This document shows, piece after piece, positions 35,657-47,599 of a stretch of 64,000 bases of DNA; within the stretch, counting starts at the first letter, position 1, and the number at the start of each line of letters is the position of its first letter. This DNA is from Rhodopseudomonas palustris (GTDB taxonomy: Bacteria; Pseudomonadota; Alphaproteobacteria; Rhizobiales; Xanthobacteraceae). The notes beneath the pieces were generated by a model that was given only the letters and a program-made list of their open reading frames with translations, did no database searches and was not told the origin of the DNA. The position numbers and the translations under genes were made by a program. The DNA is taken from NCBI RefSeq assembly GCF_003031265.1, contig NZ_CP019966.1, positions 2,852,001-2,916,000 on the forward strand. The letters run 5' to 3'.

Positions 35657-38600
35657 TGGCCTCGATGTCCGACCCGTTCATCCGAAGGCCGGTCGGCACC
35701 ACGCTGCTGGCGATCGGATTGTTTCTGGTCGGCATGGTGGCCTATGCGGTGCTGCCGGTGGCGGCGCTGCCGAACGTCGATTTCCCGATGATCATGGTGC
35801 AGGCGTCGCGGCCTGGGGCGGCGCCGTCGGTGATGGCCTCGACCGTCGCGGCACCGCTGGAGCGACGGCTTGGCGAGATTGCCGGGCTCGATCAGATCAC
35901 CTCGACCAGCTCGCTCGGCAATACCCGCATTCAACTGCAGTTCTCGATCGGCCGCAACGTCGATAGCGCCGCGCGCGATGTGCAAGCGGCGATCAACGCC
36001 GCGGTCAGCGATCTGCCGACAGATCTTCCGACGCTGCCCAAGTTCCGCAAGTTCAACTCCGCGGCGGCGCCGGTCTATATCCTGGCGCTGACCTCCAAGA
36101 CCATGCCGGCGAGCGCGATCTACGACGTCGCCGACACGGTGTTGGCGCAGCGCATCTCGCAGGTGCCGGGTGTCGGCGACGTGACGGTCTCCGGCGCCGA
36201 CCAGCCTGCGGTGCGGATCGCGCTCAACCCGGTCGCGCTTTCTAATGCGGGCATTTCCACTGACGACGTCCGCACCGCGATCATCAACGCCAATCCGGTC
36301 GGCCCGGTCGGCTCATTCGACGGGCCGCGGCTGACCGAAACACTGTCGACCAATCCGCAGATGCGTACCGCGGAGGAGTTCCGCAGCATCGTCATCAAGA
36401 GCGATACGAACGGCACGGTGCGGCTGTCGGATGTCGCCACCGTCAGCGACGCCACCCGCAACGCCCGCACCATCGCCTGGTACAACAAGCAGCCGGCGGT
36501 GATCATCCAGATCACCAAGCAGGGCGACGCCAACGTCATCGAGACCGTCGACCGGGTCAAAGCCCTGCTGCCCGAGCTGAAGCAGTGGATTCCGGCCGGT
36601 GTCGATATCTCGGTGCTGGCCGACCGCACCGGCACAATCCGCGCCAGCGTCGACGACATGCAGTGGACGCTGCTGGCGACCGCGGTGCTGGTGATGGCGG
36701 TGGTGCTGCTGTTCCTGCGCCGGCTGACGCCGACGATCGCCGCCGGCGTGTCGGTGCCGCTGGCGCTGGCTGGGACCTGCGCCGGAATGTGGATCAGCGG
36801 GTTTTCGATCAACAATCTGTCGCTGATGGCACTGGCGATCGCGGTCGGCTTCGTGGTCGACGATGCGATCGTGATGATCGAGAACATGTACCGCAACCTC
36901 GAGCGCGGCATGGCGCCGCTGCCGGCCGCGATGGAGGGCGCCCGGCAGATCGGCTTCACGGTGCTGTCGATCAGCCTGTCGCTGGTCGCAGCGTTCGCGC
37001 CGCTGATCTTCATGGACGGCCTGATCGGCCGGCTGCTGCGCGAGTTTTCGCTGACGCTGACGTTTGCGATCGTGGTCTCGACCGTGGTGTCGCTGACGGT
37101 GACGCCGATGATCTGCGCCCATTACATCCGCGCCGAAGCGTCGCCGAAACAGACCTGGTTCGATCGCGCGGTCGAAGGCACGCTGAACCGCATCGTCGGC
37201 TTCTACGCCTGGACGCTGCGCGGCGTGCTGTCGGTGCCGTGGCTGACAGTTGTGGTGTTCATCGCCACCATCGCGCTCACGGTGACGCTGTATATTAAGG
37301 TGCCCAAGGGCTATTTCCCGATCGACGATTCCGGTTTCATCATCGGCTCGACCCGCGCCTCGGCCGACATCTCGTTCCAGTCGATGCGGACTCTGCAGGA
37401 GGAGCTCGCCGACATCGTGATGGCCGATCCCGCGGTGAGCGGCGTCGGCTCGGTGCTGGGCGGCGGCGGACCGGGCGCCGGCGGCGCCAATCGCGGCACG
37501 ATGTTCATCAATCTGAAGCCGACCGCCGAACGCGAAGGTGTCACCACCCAGATGGTGATCGATCGCCTGCGCCGGCAGCTCAGCCGCGTTGCCGGCATCC
37601 GGCTGTTCATGTTCGCCGCCCAGGATCTGCGCGGCGGCGGCCGCTCCAGCGAATCCAACTATCAGTACACGCTGAGCAGTCCCGATCTCGACCTGTTGCA
37701 GAAATGGGCGCCGATCGTCGCCAAGCGGATGCAGACGGTCGACGGTATCACCGACGTCACCAGCGATCGCGACGACGGCGGCCTGCAGCTGACGCTGTCG
37801 ATCGACCGCACCATGGCGTCGCGGCTCGGCGTGCGGATTCAGGACATCGACAACGCGCTCAACAACGCATTCTCGCAGCGTCAGATCGCGACGATCTACA
37901 CCCAGCGCAACCAGTATCAGGTGGTGCTGGAGATCGATCCGAATTTCCAGACCGACCCGACCGACCTGAAGCGGATCTATGTCGACAGCACCAGCGGCGA
38001 TCAGGTGCCGTTGTCGGCGGTGGTGCGCGCCGAGCGCGGGCTGGCGGCGCTGGCGGTCGCTCATACCCAGGGCGTGCCGTCGACCACGGTGTCGTTCAAC
38101 ACGCTGCCCGACGTGCCGCTGCAGGAGGCGACCGCCAACATTCAGCGCGCGGTCGACGAACTGCACATGCCGGAGGGGATCCGCGGCTCGTTCGACGGCA
38201 ATGCCGGCGATTTCCGTGCCACCTCCAATAAGCAGCCGCTGCTGATCCTGGCGGCTTTCATCGCGATGTACATCGTCCTCGGGGTGCTCTACGAGAGCCT
38301 GGCGCATCCGCTGACGATCATCTCGACGCTGCCGTCGGCGGGGCTCGGCGCACTGCTGGCGCTGCTGGTCACCGGCACCGAGCTGTCGGTGATCGCCTTC
38401 GTCGGCATCATCATGTTGATCGGTATCGTCAAGAAGAACGGGATCATGATGGTGGACTTCGCGCTGGAGGCCGAACGCGACCGCGGCCTGCCATCCGCCG
38501 ACGCCATCTTCGAAGCCTGTATCGTGCGATTCCGGCCGATCCTGATGACCACGCTGGCGGCGCTGTTCGCGGCGATTCCGCTGGTGGTCGCGGTCGGCCC

Positions 38601-38763
38601 CGGCACCGAGCTGCGCCGGCCGCTCGGCATCACCATCATCGGCGGGCTGTTCGTATCGCAGGTGCTGACGCTGTATACGACGCCGGTGATTTATCTGTTG
38701 ATCGACCGGGTGCGGCAGCGGCGCTGGCGCCGCGGTGCGCCGGCCGCAGTGCCGGCGGAGTAG
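35656..38763 (+). CDS. RND multidrug efflux permease 2 (MdtC-like, HAE-1)
   Basis: 1035 residues. Its ATG shares a base with the stop of permease 1. Motifs repeat those of permease 1: FIRRPVGTTLLAIGLFLVG, AVGFVVDDAIVMIENMY and GIVKKNGIMMVDFALEAE. A glycine-rich insert (GGGGPGAGGANRG) lies in the second periplasmic loop. Expected to form heterotrimers with permease 1. No local regulator gene is present. Confidence 0.94.
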   Translation: MASMSDPFIRRPVGTTLLAIGLFLVGMVAYAVLPVAALPNVDFPMIMVQASRPGAAPSVMASTVAAPLERRLGEIAGLDQITSTSSLGNTRIQLQFSIGRNVDSAARDVQAAINAAVSDLPTDLPTLPKFRKFNSAAAPVYILALTSKTMPASAIYDVADTVLAQRISQVPGVGDVTVSGADQPAVRIALNPVALSNAGISTDDVRTAIINANPVGPVGSFDGPRLTETLSTNPQMRTAEEFRSIVIKSDTNGTVRLSDVATVSDATRNARTIAWYNKQPAVIIQITKQGDANVIETVDRVKALLPELKQWIPAGVDISVLADRTGTIRASVDDMQWTLLATAVLVMAVVLLFLRRLTPTIAAGVSVPLALAGTCAGMWISGFSINNLSLMALAIAVGFVVDDAIVMIENMYRNLERGMAPLPAAMEGARQIGFTVLSISLSLVAAFAPLIFMDGLIGRLLREFSLTLTFAIVVSTVVSLTVTPMICAHYIRAEASPKQTWFDRAVEGTLNRIVGFYAWTLRGVLSVPWLTVVVFIATIALTVTLYIKVPKGYFPIDDSGFIIGSTRASADISFQSMRTLQEELADIVMADPAVSGVGSVLGGGGPGAGGANRGTMFINLKPTAEREGVTTQMVIDRLRRQLSRVAGIRLFMFAAQDLRGGGRSSESNYQYTLSSPDLDLLQKWAPIVAKRMQTVDGITDVTSDRDDGGLQLTLSIDRTMASRLGVRIQDIDNALNNAFSQRQIATIYTQRNQYQVVLEIDPNFQTDPTDLKRIYVDSTSGDQVPLSAVVRAERGLAALAVAHTQGVPSTTVSFNTLPDVPLQEATANIQRAVDELHMPEGIRGSFDGNAGDFRATSNKQPLLILAAFIAMYIVLGVLYESLAHPLTIISTLPSAGLGALLALLVTGTELSVIAFVGIIMLIGIVKKNGIMMVDFALEAERDRGLPSADAIFEACIVRFRPILMTTLAALFAAIPLVVAVGPGTELRRPLGITIIGGLFVSQVLTLYTTPVIYLLIDRVRQRRWRRGAPAAVPAE

Positions 38764-38770
38764 GAACGAG

Positions 38771-39502
38771 ATGACGACCGAACACCAGACACCTGCGGCA
38801 GAGCTCGGCGCGCCGGAGCCGGAGTGCGAGCGCTGCGGCAAAGCGCTGCCGCTGTGCATCTGCGACACCGTCGAGCCGATCGCCAGCCGCATCCAGCTTC
38901 TGATTCTGCAGCATCCTCAGGAGCAGGACCGCGCGCTCGGCACCGCGCGGCTGACCGCGCAGCATTTCAAGAACGCGGTGGTGCGGATCGGGCTGTCATG
39001 GCCGAGCCTGTCCAAGGCGCTCGGCCGCACCGTGCACGATCCGTCGCGCTGGGCGGTGCTGTATCTTGGCTCGGCCCGCGCGGCCGAATTGGCCGAGGGG
39101 CGCGAGATCCTCGCGGTCGACGCCAAGGGGCAGCCCGAGCCGTATCAGGACATGATCCTCGACGAGATCGAGGGCGTGGTGCTGCTCGACGGCACCTGGA
39201 GCCAGGCCAAGGCGCTGTGGTGGCGCAACGCCTGGATGCTGAAGTGCCAGCGGGTGATTCTCGACCCCGCGGCGCCGTCGCGCTACGGCCGGCTGCGCAA
39301 GGAGCCGCGCCGCGACGGGCTGTCGACGCTGGAAGCCGCCGCCATGCTGCTGTCGCGGCTGGAGCACCGCCCCGAGATCGAGACCGCCTTGCTGTCAGCC
39401 TTCGACCGGATGCTGGCGCGGTTCAAGCAGGTCCGGGCCGAGCGGCCGGATCTGGCCCCGAAGCCGAAGAAGCGCGACTGGCGCCGCAAGAAGCGCGGGT
39501 GA
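38771..39502 (+). CDS. DTW-domain tRNA-uridine aminocarboxypropyltransferase
   Basis: 243 residues. A zinc-type cluster CERCGKALPLCICD near the N-terminus, LQHPQEQDRALGTARL, and the name motif in LLDGTWSQAKALWWRN identify the DTW (TapT/DTWD) family, which adds acp3 to a tRNA uridine. The basic C-terminus (KPKKRDWRRKKRG) fits RNA binding. ATG 7 bases after the permease stop; it may be read with the efflux operon by chance. A tRNA-Cys gene follows. Confidence 0.85.
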   Translation: MTTEHQTPAAELGAPEPECERCGKALPLCICDTVEPIASRIQLLILQHPQEQDRALGTARLTAQHFKNAVVRIGLSWPSLSKALGRTVHDPSRWAVLYLGSARAAELAEGREILAVDAKGQPEPYQDMILDEIEGVVLLDGTWSQAKALWWRNAWMLKCQRVILDPAAPSRYGRLRKEPRRDGLSTLEAAAMLLSRLEHRPEIETALLSAFDRMLARFKQVRAERPDLAPKPKKRDWRRKKRG

Positions 39503-39566
39503 GGGCGCGCGCCCGCGCCGCGGCCTGACGCGGCGATCTCGATCGCTGCAACGTGCTGTGCGACGG

Positions 39567-39593
39567 TTGCCTATCGCCGTTCGGCCGTATATG
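39567..39593 (+). promoter_or_regulatory. Candidate promoter for tRNA-Cys
   Basis: TTGCCT, 15-base spacer, TATATG, ending 14 bases before the mature tRNA. The spacer is short; by eye only. Confidence 0.35.
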
Positions 39594-39607
39594 AGTTCGC
39601 CGCGTGG

Positions 39608-39681
39608 GGCCACGTGGCGGAGTGGTTACGCAACGGTCTGCAAAACCGTGTACACCAGTTCAATTCTGGTCGTGGCCTCCA
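39608..39681 (+). tRNA. tRNA-Cys (anticodon GCA)
   Basis: 74 bases with encoded CCA. Acceptor stem GGCCACG/CGTGGCC, discriminator T (U73, an identity element of tRNA-Cys), anticodon stem ACGGT/ACCGT with loop CTGCAAA, and T-arm GTTCAATTC. Confidence 0.96.
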
Positions 39682-39793
39682 CTTTCCAATCAAGCACTTA
39701 GCCGTCTTCCCTTAGGCTCGACGCGAACCGCGTCGGGTGCACCGTTGCGCTTGGAATCGCATAGGCGCGGACGGACCTTCGTCGCGCAGTTTT

Positions 39794-39946
39794 GGTGAGG
39801 TGGTCTATGTCGCCCGGTCGGGCTTCAAGCCGTCACGCGAGATCGCGCCGTTGATCGAACGCGAGAAGCCCGATCTGGTGATCGAAGAGCTGGCGGAGCG
39901 GCATTTGGATTCGCTGGCGGACACCGTCGCGCAGGAAGGCCGCTAG
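39794..39946 (+). pseudogene. C-terminal gene remnant, possibly of an AlgJ/AlgX-like O-acetylation protein
   Basis: About 50 codons with good coding bias: GEVVYVARSGFKPSREIAPL followed by IEREKPDLVIEELAERHLDS, then a stop. The REKPDxVIEExxER pattern resembles the extreme C-terminus of SGNH/AlgJ-like exopolysaccharide acetylation proteins. No matching upstream coding part is present before tRNA-Cys, so this looks like a left-over end. The family assignment is from memory and uncertain. Confidence 0.35.
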
Positions 39947-39965
39947 GGCGGCAGCAGCGCCTCGC

Positions 39966-40142
39966 TCAGCAGGAGGCGTACCAGTCGGACGGGAAGGGCA
40001 GCAGCGGCCATTCGACCGAATTGTCGTTGGCGGCACGGCGCATCGTCGCCACTATGTTCGGACGCACGACGTTGTCCTGCGTGCTTTCCGCAACGGCGTC
40101 GCTGATCGATTCCAGCAACAGATCGTATTCGGCTTCGCTCAT
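39966..40142 (-). CDS. Small cytoplasmic protein, unknown
   Basis: 58 residues starting MSEAEYDLLLESISDAVAES. A GGGGAG ribosome site lies 7 bases before the ATG at 40142, and codon use is good. The sequence contains TMRRAANDNSVEWPLLPFPSDWYASC; an AANDN stretch recurs in many short alphaproteobacterial proteins. Function unknown. Confidence 0.6.
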   Translation of the reverse strand: MSEAEYDLLLESISDAVAESTQDNVVRPNIVATMRRAANDNSVEWPLLPFPSDWYASC

Positions 40143-40272
40143 GGTTCGGCTCCCCTGTCCGAACCTGAGTGTGGCAAAAACTGTTGTGGGGCCGGTTGAG
40201 CCGATCGCTACAATTTTAGCGATCCGCCTTCGTCGCGCGGAGCGTGGTGAGCTGATCCGCAACGGATGCGGT

Positions 40273-40308
40273 CAAAAACAAAGCCGCCCCCGGGGGAGGA
40301 GGCGGCTC
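40273..40308 (-). terminator. Rho-independent terminator
   Basis: On the minus strand, stem AGCCGCC/GGCGGCT followed by a T-rich run (TTTGTTTTTG), 28 bases after the stop of the 40336-40707 gene. A convincing terminator. Confidence 0.8.
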
Positions 40309-40335
40309 GGTTCGACCGTTATGCTGAACGGCTTC

Positions 40336-40707
40336 TTACTGGCAGAGGTGCATCCGTCCGTCTTCGCCGCGGAAGGTGGTGCCCGGCAGACAGACGAAAC
40401 CGTTACGCTCGGCGTAGCTGCGCATGTCGTAGTTGCCCTGATAGCCGGCCTCGAACGGCGCCGTGGCGATAGCTCCCGCCGCACCGATCGCGCCGCCAAC
40501 GACGCCGGCAGCCACTTGGCCCGGCCAGAACGCGTTGCTGTCGCGCCAATTGCGCTCCTGGTAGCCACGCTCCTGATAACCCTGATGACGATACGTCTCG
40601 CCGTAAAGCTGGCCGCGCATCTGCGTCGGCTGCTGAGCCGAGGCGGCGCTGGTCAGGGCCACGGCGCCCGCGAGAACGGCAGCGGCAAAGGTGATCGGCT
40701 TCAACAT
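40336..40707 (-). CDS. Small exported protein with glycine-rich middle
   Basis: 123 residues from the ATG at 40707, with a GGGAG ribosome site 8 bases upstream. The signal peptide MLKPITFAAAVLAGAVALTS ends SASA. The mature part has a short tandem GYQERGYQER, a Gly/Ala hydrophobic stretch (AAGVVGGAIGAAGAIATA) like glycine-zipper proteins, and a C-terminal Cys pair (FVCLPGTTFRGEDGRMHLCQ). Many Bradyrhizobiaceae have similar exported proteins of unknown role. It is followed by a strong terminator. Confidence 0.75.
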   Translation of the reverse strand: MLKPITFAAAVLAGAVALTSAASAQQPTQMRGQLYGETYRHQGYQERGYQERNWRDSNAFWPGQVAAGVVGGAIGAAGAIATAPFEAGYQGNYDMRSYAERNGFVCLPGTTFRGEDGRMHLCQ

Positions 40708-40897
40708 CTGTGGTCTCCCTCTTTGTTTCCGATGCCGACGCAACGTGCGTCGGCGCGAGAACGTTCCGGGGGTCGGGGGAGGCGGAGTCACAGCGGCGTG
40801 AAAGGTCGCTGGCGCGCCGATGTGAGGGAGCTGGCGAATCCTCGGGAGCCCACGAGCTAGCGTGGGCGTCACGACCTGCAATGATGGAAAATGAGAA

Positions 40898-40972
40898 TGG
40901 CTCCCCGGGCCGGATTCGAACCAGCGACCAACCGGTTAACAGCCGGTTGCTCTACCACTGAGCTACCAGGGA
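40898..40972 (-). tRNA. tRNA-Asn (anticodon GTT)
   Basis: 75 bases with encoded CCA. Acceptor TCCCTGG/CCGGGGA, D-arm GCTCAGTGGTAGAGC, anticodon stem ACCGG/CCGGT with loop CTGTTAA (GTT), and T-arm GTTCGAATC. Confidence 0.97.
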
Positions 40973-41226
40973 ACATGCGAAGCAGCGCTTCGCGGGGCAG
41001 CGTATAACAAAGCCGTTCGGCGTTGGAAAGCAGAAATCGGTCGATCCACACCGGCCGTTTTCCGCCGCAACGCCGCGGCGAGCCGCCGTGACGGCGAGGG
41101 CTATGTAGGGGATGATCTGCGCCGCGTGAAGCCCCCTTTGCACTAAATCTGTTGAGTGCGGCGACATGTTGCGTTTTCAGCGGCGTTGCAGCATGGATGG
41201 CGCGGGTTTCACGCAGGGGATCGAGG

Positions 41227-41892
41227 ATGTTGGAATTCGAGCGCGCGCGGCAAAACATGGTCGACGGGCAAATTCGGCCTGCCAGCGTGACCGATTGGCG
41301 AATCATCGATGCGATGCGGGCGCTGCCACGCGAGGCATTCGTGCCGGAATCGAAGCGCGAGCTGGTCTATCTCGACCTCGATCTCGAGATCGAAGGCCAC
41401 GACGGCCACAAGCACTTCATGCTCAATCCGATCATGACCGCGCGGATGCTGCAGGCTGCCGAGCTGCAGCACGACGATCGCGTGCTCGTGGTGGGCTGTC
41501 CGACCGGGTACATCGCGGCCGTGGCGGCGAAGCTGGTTGCCCGCGTCACCACGACGATCGATGACGAATCGCTGGCGCAGCGCATCCGCTCGACGCTGCC
41601 GGCGCTGGGGCTGTCCAACGTCAATGTCCGGGTCGCTGAGGCGGCGAAGGGCGATCTGCACGACTCGCCGTTCGACGCGATCCTGCTGTGCGGCGCCACC
41701 GAGGTCGAACCGACCGCACTGTACGATCAGCTCAAGCTCGGCGGCCGCCTGGTCGGCGCCTTCGCCAACGGTCGGCCGCAGCGCGTTACCGTGGTGACCC
41801 GTTCGCACGGCGACTACGGTGCCCGCATTCTGTTCGATGCGTCGATTCCCGTGCTGCCCGGTTTGGAGCGCGCGCCGGCCTTCGAATTCTGA
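41227..41892 (+). CDS. Degenerate protein-L-isoaspartate O-methyltransferase homologue upstream of tolC
   Basis: 221 residues from the ATG at 41227, which has a GAGG ribosome site. The fold follows PIMT (MVDGQIRPASVTDWRIIDAM; LPREAFVP; a SAM-like VLVVGCPTGYIAAVAAKL). However, the GQxISQP catalytic loop of true PIMT is replaced by GHKHFMLNPIM, and the glycine loop is altered to GCPTG. It is therefore unlikely to repair isoaspartate and may be an inactive or retargeted methyltransferase. The position before tolC is, to my knowledge, usual in Rhizobiales. Confidence 0.8.
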   Translation: MLEFERARQNMVDGQIRPASVTDWRIIDAMRALPREAFVPESKRELVYLDLDLEIEGHDGHKHFMLNPIMTARMLQAAELQHDDRVLVVGCPTGYIAAVAAKLVARVTTTIDDESLAQRIRSTLPALGLSNVNVRVAEAAKGDLHDSPFDAILLCGATEVEPTALYDQLKLGGRLVGAFANGRPQRVTVVTRSHGDYGARILFDASIPVLPGLERAPAFEF

Positions 41893-42102
41893 CGCAAGCG
41901 GCCGGATTCTTTCGAGGAATCATACCTGTGGCGCGAATGCCCCAGCTCGCAAGTTTCGTTGTGCACCACGGCCGGGGGGTTTCTTCGGTCAATTCCGTGT
42001 CCTATGGTGAGGATGGACTTACCGGACATCGTTCGGCCGAGCGCACGGCGTTGGGCACCGGAAAGTCCGGTGTGGGGAAAAGTTCAGGATTGGATTGCCA
42101 GA

Positions 42103-43494
42103 ATGGATGGGCTTAAGCGGATTTCCGGCCTCGCGGCTGCCGGCATCGTTCTGGCGTGCGTGTCGCAGACAGCGGCCCGAGCGGATACCATCGAAGGCGC
42201 GCTAGTTCGCGCTTACCAGACTAATCCTCAGCTCAATGCACAGCGCGCTTCGGTCCGCGCCACCGACGAATCGGTCCCTCAGGCTCTGTCCGGCTACCGG
42301 CCCAAGGTCGCCGTCACGGCCAGCGGCGGTTATCAGTACACCGACGTGATTTCGTCGGTCGCCGGCAACCAGTTTCAGGCGTCCGGGACGCAGGTCCCGC
42401 GCTCGGTCGGCGTGACCGCATCGCAGACGCTGTTCAACGGCAATCAGACGGCGAACCGCACCCGTGCGGCCGAGAGCCAGGTGTCGTCGGCGCGTGAAGG
42501 TCTTCGTGTGCTGGAGCAGTCGGTGCTGCTGTCGGCCGCGACCATCTACATGGACTACCTGCGCGACTCGGCCACGCTCGAAGTGCAGCGCTCCAACGTG
42601 CGCGTGCTCGAGCAGACGCTGCGGCAGACCAACGATCGCTTCAACGTCGGCGAGGTGACCCGCACCGACGTGGCGCAGTCGCAGGCGCAGCTCGCGGCCG
42701 GCAACACCCAGCAGCTCGCCGCCGAATCCACGCTGACCACGACGCGGTCGAACTACCGCCGCATCATCGGCACCGAGCCGGGCAATCTCGCGCCGGGCTC
42801 GCCGGTCGATCGCTATCTGCCGACCTCGCTCGCCCAGGCGATCAATTTGGCGCTGGTCGAGAATCCGAACGTCACCGCTGCGATGTACGGCATCGATGTC
42901 AGCTATCTGAACGTGAAGATCAACGAGGGTGCGCTGTTCCCGACACTGACGCTGCAGGCCAGCGCGCAGCAGTCGTGGGAGCCGTCGATCTCGTCGCCGC
43001 GCCAGTTCCTCGCTTCGGGCGTCGCGCAGCTGTCGGTCCCGATCTACCAGGGCGGCGGTGAATACGCGCTGATCCGGCAGTCGAAGGAAACGCTGGCGCA
43101 GCAGCGCCTCAACCTCGAACAGGTGCGCGACCAGACCCGCGCCAGCGTGGTGCAGGCGTGGGGTCAGCTGCAGGCCGCCAAGGCGCAGGTCTCGTCGGCG
43201 CAGTCCCAGGTCAAGGCCTCGGAAATCGCGCTCAACGGCGTGCGTGAAGAAGCCCGCGCAGGCCAGCGCACCACGCTCGACGTGTTGAACGCACAGCAGG
43301 CGCTGGTGAATGCCCGCGTCGCGCTGGTGACCGCGCAGCATGACCGCGTCGTTGCTTCTTATGCGGTGCTGAACGCGGTCGGCCGGTTGTCGCCGCAGGT
43401 GCTCGGCCTCAAGACCGACGTCTATGATCCCAGCGTGCACTACCAGCAGGTGCGCGACAGCTGGGGCGGCGTGCGGACTCCCGACGGTCGCTGA
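42103..43494 (+). CDS. tolC: TolC-family outer-membrane efflux channel
   Basis: 463 residues. The ATG at 42103 starts a proper signal peptide (MDGLKRISGLAAAGIVLACV, cleavage after ARA); upstream ATGs in frame lack one. No lipobox. Two OEP repeats: TIEGALVRAYQTNPQLNAQR, VGVTASQTLFNG, RFNVGEVTRTDVAQSQAQLA, and in the second half LSVPIYQGGGEYALIRQSKE and EEARAGQRTTLDVLNAQQAL. It serves type I secretion and efflux pumps. A strong hairpin follows the gene. Confidence 0.92.
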   Translation: MDGLKRISGLAAAGIVLACVSQTAARADTIEGALVRAYQTNPQLNAQRASVRATDESVPQALSGYRPKVAVTASGGYQYTDVISSVAGNQFQASGTQVPRSVGVTASQTLFNGNQTANRTRAAESQVSSAREGLRVLEQSVLLSAATIYMDYLRDSATLEVQRSNVRVLEQTLRQTNDRFNVGEVTRTDVAQSQAQLAAGNTQQLAAESTLTTTRSNYRRIIGTEPGNLAPGSPVDRYLPTSLAQAINLALVENPNVTAAMYGIDVSYLNVKINEGALFPTLTLQASAQQSWEPSISSPRQFLASGVAQLSVPIYQGGGEYALIRQSKETLAQQRLNLEQVRDQTRASVVQAWGQLQAAKAQVSSAQSQVKASEIALNGVREEARAGQRTTLDVLNAQQALVNARVALVTAQHDRVVASYAVLNAVGRLSPQVLGLKTDVYDPSVHYQQVRDSWGGVRTPDGR

Positions 43495-43508
43495 TTGCGG
43501 CCGCGACT

Positions 43509-43546
43509 GCGCCCGGGATTCTGCCCGGGCGCGTTTGCTTGCAAAC
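43509..43546 (+). terminator. Terminator after tolC
   Basis: Perfect 9-bp stem GCGCCCGGG/CCCGGGCGC with a 6-base loop, directly followed by a T-rich second hairpin GTTTGC/GCAAAC. Confidence 0.6.
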
Positions 43547-43786
43547 AACTAATCGGCTGCCTACCGTTGATCGGGTCGTCGTGACGATTCGAGTCGGAGA
43601 TGCGCCCGTGTTTCGCGGCGCTCCACGTTGTTACACGTGGAGCGGACCTCGGGGCGTACCGTAGTTGAAGCTGGGGACAAGTCCTGCTTCCAACGCGAAA
43701 CCTGGCGCCGCCGATCCGGAACCGGTCTCTCCCGTAGAGCTTTGATGTTACAACGCCGGGAAGGGCGTGATGATGTGGAGTCGGAG

Positions 43787-44572
43787 ATGACGCAGCCTGC
43801 AAAGGCGCAAGAGCCTTCCATGGAGGAGATTCTGGCGTCGATCCGTCGCATCATTGCCGATGACGAAGCCAAGCCCGCGACCCCGGCTCCAGCGCCGGTG
43901 GCCGTTGCCCCGAAGCCGGAGCCGCCCAAGCCGGCTCCACCGCCGAGCAAGCCCGCGGCCATGACCCCACCTCCGTCTGCACCGAGTCCGGTGGCGCAAG
44001 CCGCGCCGCCCAAACCCGCCGCCGCTGCGCCGAAGCCGGCGCCTCCGCCAACGCCGGCCCCGGCCGAGAGCAACAGTCAGGATGACATCGACGCGCTGCT
44101 GGCCGGCCTCGACGCCGACACCACGGAGGAGGAGGTTCGTCCGCCGCAGCCGGATGGCGACGTGCTCGAACTGACCGACGAGATGGCGCTGCCGGAGCCC
44201 GAACCCGAGCCGGCGCCGCCGCCACCTCCGCCGCCGCCCGTTCAAAAGGCGCCGATCGAGGACGACATCGAATTCGCCGAAGCCGCGCCGAAGCCGCGCG
44301 CGCCGGAGCCGGCCTACGAGCCGTCGCCTGCAGCGGCGGCCTGGAGCGAAGAGCCGCAGCAGCCGATCCTGTCGCGGACCACCGCCGCGGCGGTGGAATC
44401 GGCGTTCAATTCGCTCGCCACCACGGTGCTCAGCAACAATGCCCGGACCCTCGAGGATCTGGTCAAGGAGATGCTGCGGCCGATGCTGAAGGCCTGGCTC
44501 GACGACAATCTGCCGACGCTGGTCGAGCGGATCGTTCGCCAGGAAATCGAGCGGGTCTCGCGCGGGCGCTGA
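43787..44572 (+). CDS. popZ: PopZ-like polar organizing protein (DUF2497)
   Basis: 261 residues. The N-terminal helix EPSMEEILASIRRIIADDE and the C-terminal block VESAFNSLATTVLSNNARTL plus LRPMLKAWLDDNLPTLVERI are the two conserved ends of PopZ/DUF2497. A long Pro/Ala/Glu-rich disordered linker joins them, as in Caulobacter PopZ, which self-assembles at cell poles and tethers the chromosome origin. The ATG at 43787 follows a GGAG ribosome site; the in-frame extension to 43628 is not conserved-looking. GANTC methylation sites lie upstream. Confidence 0.88.
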   Translation: MTQPAKAQEPSMEEILASIRRIIADDEAKPATPAPAPVAVAPKPEPPKPAPPPSKPAAMTPPPSAPSPVAQAAPPKPAAAAPKPAPPPTPAPAESNSQDDIDALLAGLDADTTEEEVRPPQPDGDVLELTDEMALPEPEPEPAPPPPPPPPVQKAPIEDDIEFAEAAPKPRAPEPAYEPSPAAAAWSEEPQQPILSRTTAAAVESAFNSLATTVLSNNARTLEDLVKEMLRPMLKAWLDDNLPTLVERIVRQEIERVSRGR

Positions 44573-44580
44573 GCCCGTTT

Positions 44581-44601
44581 GGCGGAGGCGCTGCCTCCGC
44601 C
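44581..44601 (+). terminator. Hairpin after popZ
   Basis: 9-bp perfect stem GGCGGAGGC/GCCTCCGCC, 3-base loop, 8 bases after the stop; no T-run. Confidence 0.45.
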
Positions 44602-44725
44602 TGATCCTCCGCCTGATCCAATGGACCGGCCTCCATTGTTGACTTGCGGCGCGCCGGAAGGTTTCTAGCGTCGTCCAACGAGCGCGTTCGCGGCCCGGCG
44701 ACGCGCCTTTTTTGATTGCAGCGCC

Positions 44726-47596
<2,871 letters not shown>

Positions 47597-47599
47597 CCC

